A DNA stretch of 64,000 nucleotides from Bacteroidales bacterium (GTDB lineage: Bacteria; Bacteroidota; Bacteroidia; Bacteroidales; Muribaculaceae). The stretch lies in NCBI GenBank assembly GCA_022009815.1, contig CP091725.1:496001-560000 (forward strand). The letters run 5' to 3'. Made by a program: the position numbers and the translations under genes. This document shows, in pieces, positions 24,945 to 35,662 of the stretch. The notes beneath the pieces were generated by a model that was given only the letters and a program-made list of their open reading frames with translations, made no database searches and had not been told where the DNA came from. Numbering within the stretch: position 1 is the stretch's first letter; each line of letters starts with the position of its first letter.

Positions 24945-27900
24945 TTATGCTGCAATCACCTGACTGATAAGTTTTACATAATCAATAAGCGATTTTGGAC
25001 TATCACGGAAAATGGTGGTAAACTTATTGAATGGCGGTTGTTGTAATACCACAGTGGCAATATCGCCATTCTCACATACATAGCGGATGAGTGTACGCAG
25101 ATACTCCTCTTGCATACGGGTTAGTTCCGCACCATGAATCAATGCACGATATTTCTCTAATGCTGCTTCCTGTTCTATACCAATGATGGAACGGATGAAA
25201 GCAGCCACGTTATGCTGATAAGGCTTTGTTTTTGTTTGTGCATCAAATTCTTCTTTGGATCCTAATTCTTCCCAGAAAATTTGTTCCAATCGAGCAATGT
25301 CCTGTTCAGACAACGGTTCAAGGTGGTATATCTTCTGCAAAGTGTCATCGTCTGACAGATGTTCTTTGAGGTAGTCCTCCACCCTGCGGCGATAGGTACG
25401 GATAGGGGTTATATTAACACCTGAATTATCTTCTTCAAAGGTATCCGTAACATTGATGGTAAATGTTTGTCCTGCCGTGCCGCCATCCAAGTATTGGATA
25501 AGCTCACGAAGCTCCCGTCTGATGCGTTCAAGCGAGCCAAGACTTTTAGATTCCCAGAAATGAGCGGACAGCACCTCGTTCAGCACATCCATCTTGGCCA
25601 TCACTTGCGGAATGGAGGCTTTCTTCTCTTTGAGATAACCGGCTATATCCATTATTTTCCGCTCAGATGATGTGGAGTTGACCGTTTCATCAACCAATGC
25701 AAGTTGAGATTTAAGTACAAGAGCGTCAAACTTTAAAGCAGAAGTGTCTGTCGTTGCATTTTTGAATAAAGGTGAGATATTTCCTTTCATTGCCGCCACA
25801 TCACCAAGACTCAAACAGGTCATAGCTTCCGGCATGGCGTATGTTTCTACAGCTCTCAGTTGCAGGCGCACATCTATCCGGTTTCTGTTCAAGTCGACTA
25901 TTTGTTGATGCAGGATGTCGGCAAGATTGTCGTGAAACGCCTTCGACTCCTCATTGCTTTGATGTTCTCCGTCCTGCAAGGCAAATTTTATATCCGTGCG
26001 CAAATTAAACAGCAGGCTTACGATAGACTGTGACTGTGTAGGTCGTGCGCCTTCAGGATTCATTTCGAAATACTCAAAGTTGCGGTAGAAATCGAATATC
26101 AAAAATTCTTTCTTGTCCCTGCCTTCGCCAAACAGGTTTTCGCACAGGCGTGTACCTCTGCCTATCATCTGCCAGAACTTTATCTTGGAATGGATTGGCT
26201 TAAAGAATACAAGATTCACGATTTCCGGTACATCAATGCCGGTATCAAGCATATCTACCGATACGGCTATTTGAGGCTGCTTTTCTGCATCAGCAAACTT
26301 GTCAATCAGATCGGATGAATACTTTTCATAATTATCAATCACTCGGCAGAAATCCGCTCCTAAGTCGGGATAAATGGCTGCAAACCGTTCTGCTATGAAT
26401 ACGGCGTGCTTGTGGTTGTAGGCAAATATGATGGTTTTACCTATCATGGTATCGTCCTTCACACGGATGCCGTCGTTCATCAGCCTGTTTAGCACATGGT
26501 CAACGGTATCTTGGTTGAAGATGTATTTGAATATCTCCACTGCATTGATTTTGCGGCTGTATGGCTCATCCGGCTTCAGCCCCGCCTTCATCTTCTCATA
26601 CTCGAAAATCTCTTCCAACTGTTCCCGCTCTTCCGGCGTGAGTTGGTCGGGATTGATTCCTTCAGTGAGAATCTTTGAGTTGTCTTTTATCGCCTTAAAT
26701 GGGTTCAGATAGCCGTCGGCCACCGCTTCGTCATATTCGTAGCTGTCGGTCGGTTCGCCCTGCTCCATGCCGAACAGGTCGTATGTAGAGCGGTCAACTT
26801 CATCACGTGGAGTTGCCGTCAGTCCTAAGAGCAGGCAATCGAAATACTCAAAGATTGCTCCATATTTACCGAATACACTGCGGTGTGCTTCGTCAATGAT
26901 GATAAGGTCAAATCTGCCTAATGAGAATGTTTTTGCATCCCTGTCCAGATGTCCTATCATGGTCTGATAAGTGGAGAATAGGATTCGTGCCGATATATCC
27001 ACATCGCTGTCACGCAAGGAACTGACCGTCATGTTGGGCAATAACTTAGTGTAATTCTTTTTTGCCTGATTGACCAGTTCGATACGGTCGGCAAGGAACA
27101 ACACATTCTTTACCCAATTGTTTCGCACCAGCACATCCACGAGCGAGATGCTGACACGTGTCTTTCCTGTTCCGGTAGCCATCACCAATAGGGCACGTCT
27201 ATGTTTGTTGCTATAATGCTTGCAGACAGACTCAATTACTCGCTTCTGATAATTGCGGTTGGTTATTTTATCCGAAATCTGCAAGTCGGTAATGTCGTTA
27301 CGTCCACGTTGCGCTATCATTCTGCGCAACTCGTCAATAGTGTGGAATCCCATCACTTTGCGTGACGGATAGCCGATGCCGTCTATTATGTGGGTTTCAA
27401 AACCATTGGTGTAATAGATAACCGGACGAGGACAAGCGTAGCGTGTTGCCAGACAGTCGGCATACAATTCCGCTTGGTGGCGACCTACTGTCGCATCTAC
27501 ACTGGTGCGTTTGGCTTCCACTACTGCCAGTGGTGTTCCGTCTGCATCAAACAGTACATAGTCCGCATATCCAACACCGCTCTCATTGGGCATACCCTGT
27601 ACTTCTATCTCTATTCCGGCTTGACGGGGGATGATTTCACCTTTATGTTCAGAAACTTTCCAATCTGCTTCGTGAAGCAACAGGTCGATATACAATTTCC
27701 GGGTTTCCGCTTCCGATGGGTCGTTTACAACAGGTTGGGCTTCCACTGTTGCAGGTTGCGCCTCGGAGCTTTCTTCTACCGCTTTTGCGGCTCTGTCGGC
27801 TGCTTGTGTGGTAGCTGCTTGGGCTTGGTCTGGTTGAGGAACAACGGCAAGGTTGCTTGGTTGAGGTGATTGGGGAATCAGCTCTTTGTCAAAGTCTGGC

Positions 27901-28295
27901 AATGTGTCAATCACCTGCCAAGCCAATAGGATGGAACCAATGATGTAATAGAGATTTAGTACAGCAAAGAAAGACTCTCTGCGCCCCACAAATCCGTCAC
28001 TGGCGTGTGCAGCATTGTTTCCGATTTTGCGCACATAGTGAATGCGTTTCATCAGGTCTTCGCTGTCTATAAATGCCGTGAAGCGTTCATCGGTGGTGAG
28101 CGAAAGCAATGAGGCACGTTCGCCTATTTGCCATCCTTTCAGTCGATAAACGGTCTTGACCATTGTTTCCAGCGCAAGCCGTGCCTGCATGGCTGAGACC
28201 ATCGGATTAGCTACTTGAAAATCCTCTGCTGTGACGCAATAACGATAAATTGTTCTTAATCCGTCAATGTCTTTTATGATGTCGAAATTCCTCAT
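24945..28295 (-). CDS. hsdR: Type I restriction enzyme R subunit
   Basis: 1116 aa, intact. Order: N-terminal DUF4145-like helices; PD-(D/E)XK nuclease (YADYVLFDADGTPLAVVEAKR); SF2 motor with Walker A MATGTGKTR, Walker B IIDEAHRS, motif III LLGLTATPRD, and motif VI MIGRGTRLC; C-terminal EcoEI-type region that docks to M/S subunits. It translocates DNA and cleaves when two complexes collide. A proline/alanine/glutamine-rich linker of about 40 residues (near 150-190) separates the N-terminal and nuclease parts. 7 bp from the Fic gene, so one operon with hsdM and hsdS. Confidence 0.95.
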   Translation of the reverse strand: MRNFDIIKDIDGLRTIYRYCVTAEDFQVANPMVSAMQARLALETMVKTVYRLKGWQIGERASLLSLTTDERFTAFIDSEDLMKRIHYVRKIGNNAAHASDGFVGRRESFFAVLNLYYIIGSILLAWQVIDTLPDFDKELIPQSPQPSNLAVVPQPDQAQAATTQAADRAAKAVEESSEAQPATVEAQPVVNDPSEAETRKLYIDLLLHEADWKVSEHKGEIIPRQAGIEIEVQGMPNESGVGYADYVLFDADGTPLAVVEAKRTSVDATVGRHQAELYADCLATRYACPRPVIYYTNGFETHIIDGIGYPSRKVMGFHTIDELRRMIAQRGRNDITDLQISDKITNRNYQKRVIESVCKHYSNKHRRALLVMATGTGKTRVSISLVDVLVRNNWVKNVLFLADRIELVNQAKKNYTKLLPNMTVSSLRDSDVDISARILFSTYQTMIGHLDRDAKTFSLGRFDLIIIDEAHRSVFGKYGAIFEYFDCLLLGLTATPRDEVDRSTYDLFGMEQGEPTDSYEYDEAVADGYLNPFKAIKDNSKILTEGINPDQLTPEEREQLEEIFEYEKMKAGLKPDEPYSRKINAVEIFKYIFNQDTVDHVLNRLMNDGIRVKDDTMIGKTIIFAYNHKHAVFIAERFAAIYPDLGADFCRVIDNYEKYSSDLIDKFADAEKQPQIAVSVDMLDTGIDVPEIVNLVFFKPIHSKIKFWQMIGRGTRLCENLFGEGRDKKEFLIFDFYRNFEYFEMNPEGARPTQSQSIVSLLFNLRTDIKFALQDGEHQSNEESKAFHDNLADILHQQIVDLNRNRIDVRLQLRAVETYAMPEAMTCLSLGDVAAMKGNISPLFKNATTDTSALKFDALVLKSQLALVDETVNSTSSERKIMDIAGYLKEKKASIPQVMAKMDVLNEVLSAHFWESKSLGSLERIRRELRELIQYLDGGTAGQTFTINVTDTFEEDNSGVNITPIRTYRRRVEDYLKEHLSDDDTLQKIYHLEPLSEQDIARLEQIFWEELGSKEEFDAQTKTKPYQHNVAAFIRSIIGIEQEAALEKYRALIHGAELTRMQEEYLRTLIRYVCENGDIATVVLQQPPFNKFTTIFRDSPKSLIDYVKLISQVIAA

Positions 28296-28302
28296 AACTC
28301 AA

Positions 28303-29322
28303 TCATTCTATAAATTTCCAATAACCATCCTTGTCCGATCCGATGCGCTGAATGACCGTTCCATTCAATTTCTTGATATGTCGTGCAACAGTGGCACGGC
28401 CGATATTCAGGAGTTTGGCATACTCATCGTATGTATATTCAGGATGTTCTTTAATGGCTGCAATGAGTCGGGTTGTGGTGTCTTTAGGCGTTGCAGTATC
28501 ATTTACAGTATCACTTTTCGCTTTTGCAGTATCATCCATGCTTTGTTGATACTGTAAAATCCGATTTTCAAGATTGGTAGTATGCTGCGTAAGCATTACA
28601 TCTTGAACAATGGTGCTGTCTTCCTGCTCCCTACTGTCAATCAAAGCCTGAATGTATTCGCCTTTAGCATCTTTGGTAACAATAGACGGGATAAGGCCTA
28701 ACTGTCGTTGTACGATGTTCATCAGCAATCGGGTAGTACGCCCGTTGCCGTCAACCCACGGATGAATGGTGACGAGGCGGAAGTGCGCTTCAAAACTCAA
28801 CCGATAACATGCCGCCATATCGTTTCTATCCACAGATGCCAGTTCCCCGTTTAACCAATCGCAGAAGTCTGCTGTTGCTTTAGGTATTTTCTGAAATGCC
28901 AGATAACTTCTGCCTCCTATTCCGGCACTTACATTGCACCGTCGCAATTCTCCTTTTGAGGAATCGAAACTGCCGCCCATAGTGGAGTATTCCGAACCTG
29001 TACGGCGCATGACTTTGGCTGACAATTCGCATAAAAACTCAACAGTGTATGGCTGTCCGGTTTTCGCCCATTCAAAGCCATAGAGGTATGCGTTTTTCAA
29101 GTCCACATTCATCATCTGTTCGTTCAGGCTTCTACCTTTGGCTGCAATTCCCTCGTCAAACAACAACTGGTTTTCTACTTCGGTAACAGTCGAACCCTCA
29201 ATGGCCGTAGAATGGGTAATCAGTGAATAGAGGTAGAATTTTTCATAATCCACCTGTTGGTCTATTCCCGAAGCCACATATCGGCTGATGGTTTCTATCA
29301 GTTTCTTATCAATCTCTTTCAT
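28303..29322 (-). CDS. Fic-domain protein with winged-helix C-terminus
   Basis: 339 aa. Fic core motif HPWVDGNGRTTRLLMN (about residues 190-205; HxFx(D/E)GNGR with Trp in place of Phe). N-terminal inhibitory-helix motif STAIEGSTVT, so it is class II and self-inhibited. The C-terminal 60 residues look like a winged HTH (YAKLLNIGRATVARHIKKLNG). Fic enzymes AMPylate proteins. Encoded between hsdS and hsdR, a frequent Bacteroidetes arrangement. Possibly a guard of the restriction system; not proven. Confidence 0.9.
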   Translation of the reverse strand: MKEIDKKLIETISRYVASGIDQQVDYEKFYLYSLITHSTAIEGSTVTEVENQLLFDEGIAAKGRSLNEQMMNVDLKNAYLYGFEWAKTGQPYTVEFLCELSAKVMRRTGSEYSTMGGSFDSSKGELRRCNVSAGIGGRSYLAFQKIPKATADFCDWLNGELASVDRNDMAACYRLSFEAHFRLVTIHPWVDGNGRTTRLLMNIVQRQLGLIPSIVTKDAKGEYIQALIDSREQEDSTIVQDVMLTQHTTNLENRILQYQQSMDDTAKAKSDTVNDTATPKDTTTRLIAAIKEHPEYTYDEYAKLLNIGRATVARHIKKLNGTVIQRIGSDKDGYWKFIE

Positions 29323-29336
29323 GCCGTTGTCTTGTT

Positions 29337-30451
29337 TTAAGAGAAATAATATTGCATCCGTTCTGCCATTAAGGTCTCGGCATCGGCTAATTGCTGACGG
29401 AGTAGCTCTTTTTGCAGTTCGATGGCTTCAACTTGGGTGGCGAAGTGTTGCTGCAATGTTCGTGGAGGCACAGGAATAGTAAATTCGATAATATCTTTTA
29501 TGTTGATATGTTTAACAGTTTGTCCAACTGTTTAGTTCGGCTTGATTCCTAATCCAAGGGGAGCGAATAATCGCCAAAAGGAGATAGGAATTTATTTTAG
29601 AGGGTCTAAACAACATTGTTCTCTGTCCTAAGCTAAAATGTTTTTCTTTAGGTACCATAATGCATCCTCCTACAGTTCCTTCACGACCATAAATTAAATC
29701 TCCAAATTGAGGCTTTAACCGATGCGTTCGTTTTAAATACTCTTCTTCGTTTAAGTATTGCATTGTGTTCCATTCAATTCCTGAATCTGTCAATTCGGAG
29801 GTTCTGATGCAAGGATATTCTGTTGGAATAGCCGATTTTTGAGGTGTTGAATGAGGGCAATCAACAATATGAGAACAAACCTCTTTGAGTGTTTGCAAAT
29901 TCCATCCTTTAGGGTTAGTCACAGGATCACCAAACATATCAAGGAAGATAGATTGAGCGAGGGCATCAAGGTCGGTAATCTGCGTTTTGTAGCCGTCAAT
30001 CATTTCTTGCACTGCATCCAATTCTGATGCGATTGTTTGTTGCTCAACAAGTGTTGGAATGACAATTTGCACTTTGCAAATTGGCTCTTGTTATTTGAGG
30101 TTGCGCAGCCCCTGTAATGACTTTACTATAATCAATAGCAGATACAGCTTTCCCTAAAAAAGCAAAATCTAATAGATTTTCTTCTTTAGGGTGAACCACC
30201 ATTGCATTACCATTAATCCATGAGAATGGTTTACTTATATTTATTGTTCCACAAGTCGCTCCACGACAAGTAATAAGCACTTCTGGAAATTTATGATTAT
30301 ATTCATTGTATTTGCCAATAACTCCATTAGCACCATATACAAGATATTTGCCATTAGAGTCCAAACAACTTGTTGCTATTGTTTTAGGTTGATAAAGATT
30401 GCATACCTCACCTAAAAAAATCTTTTGCCACTTTGATTTATCCACTCTCAT
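29337..30451 (-). CDS. hsdS: Type I restriction enzyme specificity subunit (two frame breaks)
   Basis: About 372 aa after joining three frames (breaks near 30070 and 29517). First target-recognition domain: KWQKIFLGEVCNLYQPKTI to GAAQPQITRANLQS. Central conserved helix: VIPTLVEQQTIASELDAVQE. Second domain: GWNLQTLKEVCSHIVDCPHS to the ending FTIPVPPRTLQQHFATQVEA. It sets the bipartite DNA target for HsdM and HsdR. The start is 3 bp past the hsdM stop. Frame breaks in hsdS can be biological (phase variation), but the pattern elsewhere favours sequencing errors. Confidence 0.85.
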
Positions 30452-30454
30452 ACC

Positions 30455-31949
30455 CTACGAATTTAGCAGTTTCTTAAACTCAGCAAAGGCTGCGTCAATA
30501 GCCTTCTGTCTTTCCTCCATTCGAGCGATAATAGTTTCCGGTGCTTCATATTCAATAACTTCACGCTCCACTTCGTGATAACGCTTATAACTAAGGTCGT
30601 AGCCATTGGCACGAATTTCATCGGCAGTGACAAAATGACTGTTCCTTGCGACTGCGGTCGGTTTCCGCTTCGAGGTTATGGAAACGGGAGATTATATCAG
30701 GTATGTCATTTTGTTCAGGATGAGGAGTGCGCTGCGAGGTGAGCGAGAACCCATCGGCATGCATATCGTAAAACCAAACCTTGTCAGTACCGCCTGTACC
30801 TGTCTTAGTAAAGATGATGATAGCGGTAGAGACTCCGCTATAAGGTTGGAACACACCGGAGGGCATCGTGATGACGGCTTGCATACAGTGCTTATCCACT
30901 AATGCGGAACGTATAGTCTTATAGGCTTGCGCATCACCTGTGAGAACCGTGTCCGGTACAATGGAAGCACACCGTCCGCCCGACTGAAGCATCCGCATCA
31001 TCAAGGCAAGAAACAGCAACTCCGTTTTCTTGGTCTTGACAGCCGCTTTCAGCGTGTGCGCTATATCATCCTGATCCAGACTTCCTGCAAAAGGCGGATT
31101 GGCAAGGCAGAGTGTGTATTTGTTGGTGTCGTTGTTTTCGTCCGACAATGAATTGCGATAGTAGAGGTTAGGTTCGTCCACATCGTGCAGCATCATGTTC
31201 ATACAGCCGATGCGCAACATAGACGCATCGGAGTCCGATCCGTGGAAGATTTCGCTGCGGAACCGTTTCATTACATCAATGTTCAGCAGCTCATTGCCCT
31301 GATGCTCTTTGATATATTTTGCAGCCTCCATAATGAATCCGGCAGAACCCATGGCCGGGTCACAAATAGTATCGTCAAGTGTGGGTCGCATCAGTTCCAC
31401 CATCATGCGGATAATGTGGCGAGGAGTGCGGAACTGCCCGTTTGTCCCAGATGCAGCCATCTTGCTGAGCATATACTCGTAGATGTCACCCATCATGTCG
31501 GCACCGTCAGAAACCAATTCTTCTATACCCTCCACCACACGCGACAACAACCGGGCATTGGTTATCTGAAAAACCGTGTCCTCCATGGCACGGCTGTATG
31601 CAGAACCCTCACCACCTATATGGCGTAGGAAGATGAACACATCGTTGCGCACACGGTTCAACATCCGTGCAGGCTCCATCTCTTTGAATATATGCCAACG
31701 CATTTCGCTATAAGGCACATCCTGGTCTGTCGATGGGTTGTGCCACACGCCTTCGGGAAAAGTTGGGTCGAGCAACTTGTCACCCGTCAAGTTGGCAATG
31801 GATTCCTTTTCCTGCTGTTTCTCATCCAACATTTTCATAAAGAGCAAATAAGTCATCTGCTCAAAGATTGCCGATGGCTGGGTAAAACCATTGTTCCAGA
31901 ATGTCTGCCATACGGCATCCACCTTTTGTTTTATATCGCCTGTAATCAT
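30455..31949 (-). CDS. hsdM: Type I restriction enzyme M subunit (frame break)
   Basis: About 497 aa. N6-adenine methyltransferase motifs: DPAMGSAGFIMEA (motif I, SAM) and LANPPFAGS (motif IV, NPPF). N-terminal HsdM helices: VDAVWQTFWNNGFTQPSAIF. The main frame ends at 30618 but a T-run indel near 30640 restores TADEIRANGYDLSYKRYHEV and EEIIARMEERQKAI-like ending to the stop at 30455. First gene of the hsdM-hsdS-fic-hsdR operon. Confidence 0.92.
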
Positions 31950-31998
31950 ATTATTGTCTATTTATTCAATGTAAAATTAGGTAAAACAAAGATGCTCG

Positions 31999-32205
31999 CT
32001 ACTTTTCGGGAGATTGAATAAGTTCCTTTACATCAACATTCAAAATCTCAGCTATTTCAAACAGTACCTCTAAACTTGGTTGCCGTCTGTTGCAAACGTA
32101 CGCATTTACTATGCAGAAGCTCTTGCCAAGTTTCTCTGCCAGCCAAGTTTGTTTGATGCCTCTTTCTTCAAGCACCTCTTTTATCCGATTCATGGGTTTA
32201 TCCAT
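31999..32205 (-). CDS. XRE-family HTH regulator
   Basis: 68 aa. Classic HTH_3: RIKEVLEERGIKQTWLAEKL, then CNRRQPSLEVLFEIAEILNV. Single DNA-binding domain, no other module. Lies 49 bp upstream of hsdM in the same direction; a likely controller of the restriction operon, as C-proteins are. Start at 32205 or 32193 (MNRIKE). Confidence 0.85.
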   Translation of the reverse strand: MDKPMNRIKEVLEERGIKQTWLAEKLGKSFCIVNAYVCNRRQPSLEVLFEIAEILNVDVKELIQSPEK

Positions 32206-32209
32206 TACA

Positions 32210-32926
32210 CTAATTTTTACAAAAGAAATCTATTGTCAAATCAACCATTAACGCTGTTATGGAAACTCCACGTTTTTCTTTATCGTTCTTTACAGATGAT
32301 TTTACAACGGAGGAAATGAAACTTGTTGCCAAATGCAACATCTTGTTGACAGGCTTATCTTCTGGTTTATTGTTGAGAACCGCATCTATTCCCTGCAGTG
32401 TTGTAATTACTGCATTCGCTTTTGCAAAATTTTCATCCTCTGGTGCTATTGTTTCTGCAATACTTATCGCATATTTCATTACAGAAAGCACGTCGGAAAC
32501 TTTTAATTGTTGCCCCTGTGGATTCTGATATACAACGTCTTCTTTTCTAAAAATGCGATTGGTCTGATAAAGAATATTTTGCGCATATGCGTAATGAGTT
32601 CGATATATGTCGCGAATATTAATCTCATTTTGCAAGGCTCTCAAGCACCCCACAATGTTCATTCGCAATGATGTGTCATCCTGGATATTGTCGATAGAAG
32701 TCGGTGACACCCCAGGTATAAATCCATTTGACAGCATTTCCAGCTTCGTTTCACGTTGCACCAAGTCTGCAAACCCCGGAATACCTATATTGAGTGTTGC
32801 TATATAGTGTTTTCTCATTCCATTTCTATCTCCCAGCATATATGCTTTATAAAGATTGGAATACGCAATCTCCAATTTTAAGACATCGTTGGCTTGTTGC
32901 TGTTCAAGTATGCTTATTGCGTTCAT
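32210..32926 (-). CDS. Hypothetical helical protein
   Basis: 238 aa, nearly all helical, no signal peptide. Contains an SSVVKSSVKNDKEKRGVSIT stretch near the C-terminus. No family recognised. The stop lies 4 bp upstream of the XRE regulator, so both probably share a transcript. A -7 box TATCTTTG is just upstream at 32949-32956. Confidence 0.55.
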   Translation of the reverse strand: MNAISILEQQQANDVLKLEIAYSNLYKAYMLGDRNGMRKHYIATLNIGIPGFADLVQRETKLEMLSNGFIPGVSPTSIDNIQDDTSLRMNIVGCLRALQNEINIRDIYRTHYAYAQNILYQTNRIFRKEDVVYQNPQGQQLKVSDVLSVMKYAISIAETIAPEDENFAKANAVITTLQGIDAVLNNKPEDKPVNKMLHLATSFISSVVKSSVKNDKEKRGVSITALMVDLTIDFFCKN

Positions 32927-32948
32927 ATATTTATCGTTTCATTTTTTG

Positions 32949-32956
32949 CAAAGATA
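32949..32956 (-). promoter_or_regulatory. -7 box TATCTTTG
   Basis: Minus-strand TATCTTTG, 22 bp before the ATG at 32926. Fits the Bacteroidetes consensus. Would drive the 238-aa gene, the XRE gene and perhaps hsdM. Confidence 0.45.
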
Positions 32957-33023
32957 TAAAATTATGTGCTATATAAAGAGAAAAGGAGAGGAAAAAATCC
33001 CCTCCTTAACTCTAATACATATA

Positions 33024-33410
33024 TCAGACATTCAAATCTTTCAGTGCCAGTGCATAATTGTGTCCGAAAAGGTCTTTCCTGACGAACCTCAAGCCGAGTG
33101 TTTGGTAATAGCCGTATTCATCTCCTTCGGTACAGAGATACTCGTAACCGTAGCGGGGCATGTACTCCTTGAAGAAGCGAGCCAAGTCTTTCAGATTTTC
33201 TTCTTGGTTCTTCCTGAAGTTACTGCGCACGATGATGATGCTCCAGTCGGGGAAGTTGCCCACGCCGTTGCTGTACTCCCAAAAGCGAATGTAGCAGTCT
33301 AAATCACGCTCACTGATGTTTACGCAAAAGCCATTGGCATTTTGCATTACGCTACAACTGTTTCTGTAGCCGAACTTCTCACACAGGTAGAGATTGAAAT
33401 CACAAATCAA
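33024..33410 (-). CDS. Hypothetical protein of mobilisation region
   Basis: 128 aa. Aromatic- and Cys-containing, ending ARFFKEYMPRYGYEYLCTEG then LGLRFVRKDLFGHNYALALK. No catalytic motif seen and no family recognised. It is 49 bp downstream of the relaxase gene in the same direction; small accessory genes of this type are common next to Bacteroides relaxases. Confidence 0.5.
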   Translation of the reverse strand: MICDFNLYLCEKFGYRNSCSVMQNANGFCVNISERDLDCYIRFWEYSNGVGNFPDWSIIIVRSNFRKNQEENLKDLARFFKEYMPRYGYEYLCTEGDEYGYYQTLGLRFVRKDLFGHNYALALKDLNV

Positions 33411-33459
33411 ATCTTTTTTTGTAACATAATTGATAAAGTTTTAATTGTTAATAAATTGA

Positions 33460-34399
33460 TTATAAATGAAAGCCTCGCTTGCGCTTAGCCTTTTTCTTTT
33501 TCATCAGGCGATTGAACTCGGCTTCTTCTGCGGCAGTGGCATCGTAAGATGAACTGCCGTTTAGCAGACCGAGACTAATGCCAGCCCCTTCATCAAGATG
33601 AGAAATACTTTGCAGCACCTCTGCCTCTTCATACTTAGGCTTCTGTTTAGCCGATTCAAACAAGGATGCACAAGCATTCTCTTCCAGACGGTTGTCAATG
33701 TTCAGGTAGCTGAACTCACGACCGATTTTTGAGCCGGAGAACGAGAAACCGCCATACTCGAACTTGACACCTTGTATTGTACGTGTGGTGCGACTGACCT
33801 TGAATTTCATATCAATGTCCCGGTCGGCAAGAGCGTCTTTCAACTCGCTCCAGCTCCTGGCATTCGGCAGTTCTTCTTTCAAAGCCTTGTATATCTCGTG
33901 CTTTGCCCGGTCGTATGGGCGCAGTCGTTCTTCATTGATATGGTTTACCATTTGAAAAGTGCAGTCGGTATTTTGCTGTCAGCATCTTGCAGACTTTCTC
34001 ATTTCGGCGGTAGTCGTTCTTGTCGCTAATTGTTTTACCGTCATTGTCCACCCGATTGAAGACGATGTGACAATGCGGGTGTTCACGGTCGATGTGTCGG
34101 GCAACGATGTATTGCGTATTCTGAATGCCCATCAGCTTCATGTAGTCATGAGCGATTTGCAACATCAGCGCATCATCGTGTTTCAAGCGGTCGCTATCTT
34201 CTGGAGAGAAGTTGAGCGAAGTGTGTCCGACAATATTCTTTACCTTGTCATTGAGCAACGCTTGTAATTCAAATTGTTCTGCCATCTGTTCGGGTGTGCC
34301 ATCCACTCCGGCTGCTTCCAGCAATTTGGATTTCTCCTCTTTCAGGACATAGCGGACACAACCACCGAACGATGTCCCTTTGGTCTGCTTACCTATCAT
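33460..34399 (-). CDS. Relaxase/mobilisation protein MobA-type (frame break)
   Basis: About 313 aa. N-terminal MOB_P relaxase: MIGKQTKGTSFGGCVRYVLK, GHTSLNFSPED, and the metal-binding histidine triad ARHIDREHPHCHIVFNRVD (HxDxxHxHxH pattern). The first frame ends at 33932; a one-base change near 33950 joins it to INEERLRPYDRAKHEIYKAL and the C-terminus ending in basic KKKKAKRKRGF. It nicks the transfer origin and leads the strand to the recipient. Overlaps mobC by 11 bp. Confidence 0.88.
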
Positions 34400-34697
34400 C
34401 TTTCAGTTGTTTTATAAGTTGGTTAATACGCAGCGCCATCTCCTCGCATCTTTCGGCAACGGCAAAGAATCCGTAGGTGTTTGCCTGTTTCGCCAACTGG
34501 TTGAGGTTGGTACTTTCTCCAATTAACTGACGGATGATGTGGATATGCTCTTTCGTGATTCGTTCACGTACCGTTCCGTTCTCAATGAGCGAACGGATGA
34601 CTGCGCTTTGAGTCTGCTTGCTCCGTCTGCAAAGCGCACCGAGCCATGCGAATTGATCGTAAGACAGACGGAGTGTTATCGTATGTTTCTTCTCCAT
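34389..34697 (-). CDS. mobC: MobC-like relaxosome accessory protein
   Basis: 102 aa from ATG 34697 (MEKKHTITLRLSYDQFAWLG); longer upstream starts lack support. Ribbon-helix-helix N-terminus and the MobC core QLIGESTNLNQLAKQANTYG. MobC opens DNA around oriT and recruits the relaxase. Its end overlaps the relaxase start. The oriT is probably upstream, in 34700-34834. Confidence 0.85.
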   Translation of the reverse strand: MEKKHTITLRLSYDQFAWLGALCRRSKQTQSAVIRSLIENGTVRERITKEHIHIIRQLIGESTNLNQLAKQANTYGFFAVAERCEEMALRINQLIKQLKDDR

Positions 34698-34834
34698 TTG
34701 AATTGCTTTTAGTGAATAATTTGTGACCATCGGGAGCCGCCTCCTCTGACTTTTTGAGGAGCAATTAGTCGGGAAATGTAATACACCGACATTAACTTGC
34801 TATAGTAAAAAAGTCTCAAATTCTCTCCCTTTGT
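34698..34834. other. Intergenic gap, likely oriT region
   Basis: 137 bp between mobC and the primase fragment. oriT usually lies next to mobC-mobA in Bacteroides mobilisable elements. No clear nick-site motif could be assigned by eye. Confidence 0.25.
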
Positions 34835-35656
34835 TCAAAGTCTGAATCCTCGTTTCTTCGGCGGTGAAACCTTTGGTTGAGGAATGCCTCGTTGTACGCA
34901 GATGAGCTTCAAATCAAATGTTTCTATCAGTGTTTTCAAGTTCGGATTCCTCTTAATCATCTGCTGGAGTATGGCTTCATCGGGGCGTACCTTCAACAGG
35001 TAATCGGCAATGTCGTACCCCTCTTTCCGTTCGTTTTCGGTTGCGTTGGCTTCCAAATAATCGAACAGTTGCACATCAATTCCATTGCTTTTCATCAACC
35101 CGATTTTGCTCTGCCAATAATCGGTCGCTCCCAAATCGGGGAATAATACAACGCTTCTTCCGGTTAGAACGGACTGATTATTGGCATTGAAACAACCGTT
35201 CTTTCCACCCGATGCAATCCATAGGAATTGGGGGAGGTAGTAGGAGGCAATGATTGCAGTTTTCTCGCTTTCGACCAATGCCACAGGACGGCTTTTGTCT
35301 TCTGAAAGCAAATGCTCACCGAAGAAACATTGCTTCAGATTATAGTCCTCTTTATGTAGTACGGAGTGTACCCATGTGACATGATTGTTCGATTCTTTTA
35401 TCCGCTTGCCAGTTTCTGGATTGTAAAGCATTATCTTACCTGTACGGACTCTGTTCTGATAATCCATTTGCCAAAATACGGTTGCACCTTCCCAATACTT
35501 AGAAGTACCGACCATGTATTTCTTCATCAGTTTCAATGTCTCCGTCTCTCCGAATTGAGCCGATAAGAATTGAAATAGCTTGTTCTCAGGATAGCGTTGT
35601 AACGACTGATTGACTATTCCCAAATCAATGTAGGAAGTGGCTATCGGCTCGGCTGT
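34835..35656 (-). pseudogene. DUF6371/Toprim-type primase, C-terminal part (split by IS)
   Basis: Reads TSYIDLGIVNQSLQRYPENK to the stop at 34835. Toprim-like region: SRPVALVESEKTAIIASYYL, IASGGKNGC and VVLFPDLGATDYW (E..., DxG). The missing N-terminal zinc-binding part is at 37322-37573, on the far side of an inserted IS. Deleting the IS and one copy of the 6-bp repeat joins SQSYASIK to TAEPIATSYIDLG in frame. The family supplies replication priming for mobile elements. Confidence 0.85.
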
Positions 35657-35662
35657 CTTAAT

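Noticed and set aside
27390..27869. 159-residue frame opposite hsdR
   Set aside because: Antisense shadow of the conserved N-terminal HsdR region; composition unnatural.
29337..30451. hsdS breaks as invertible phase-variation
   Set aside because: No inverted repeats, spare hsdS fragment or dedicated invertase gene were seen next to it; simple indels fit.
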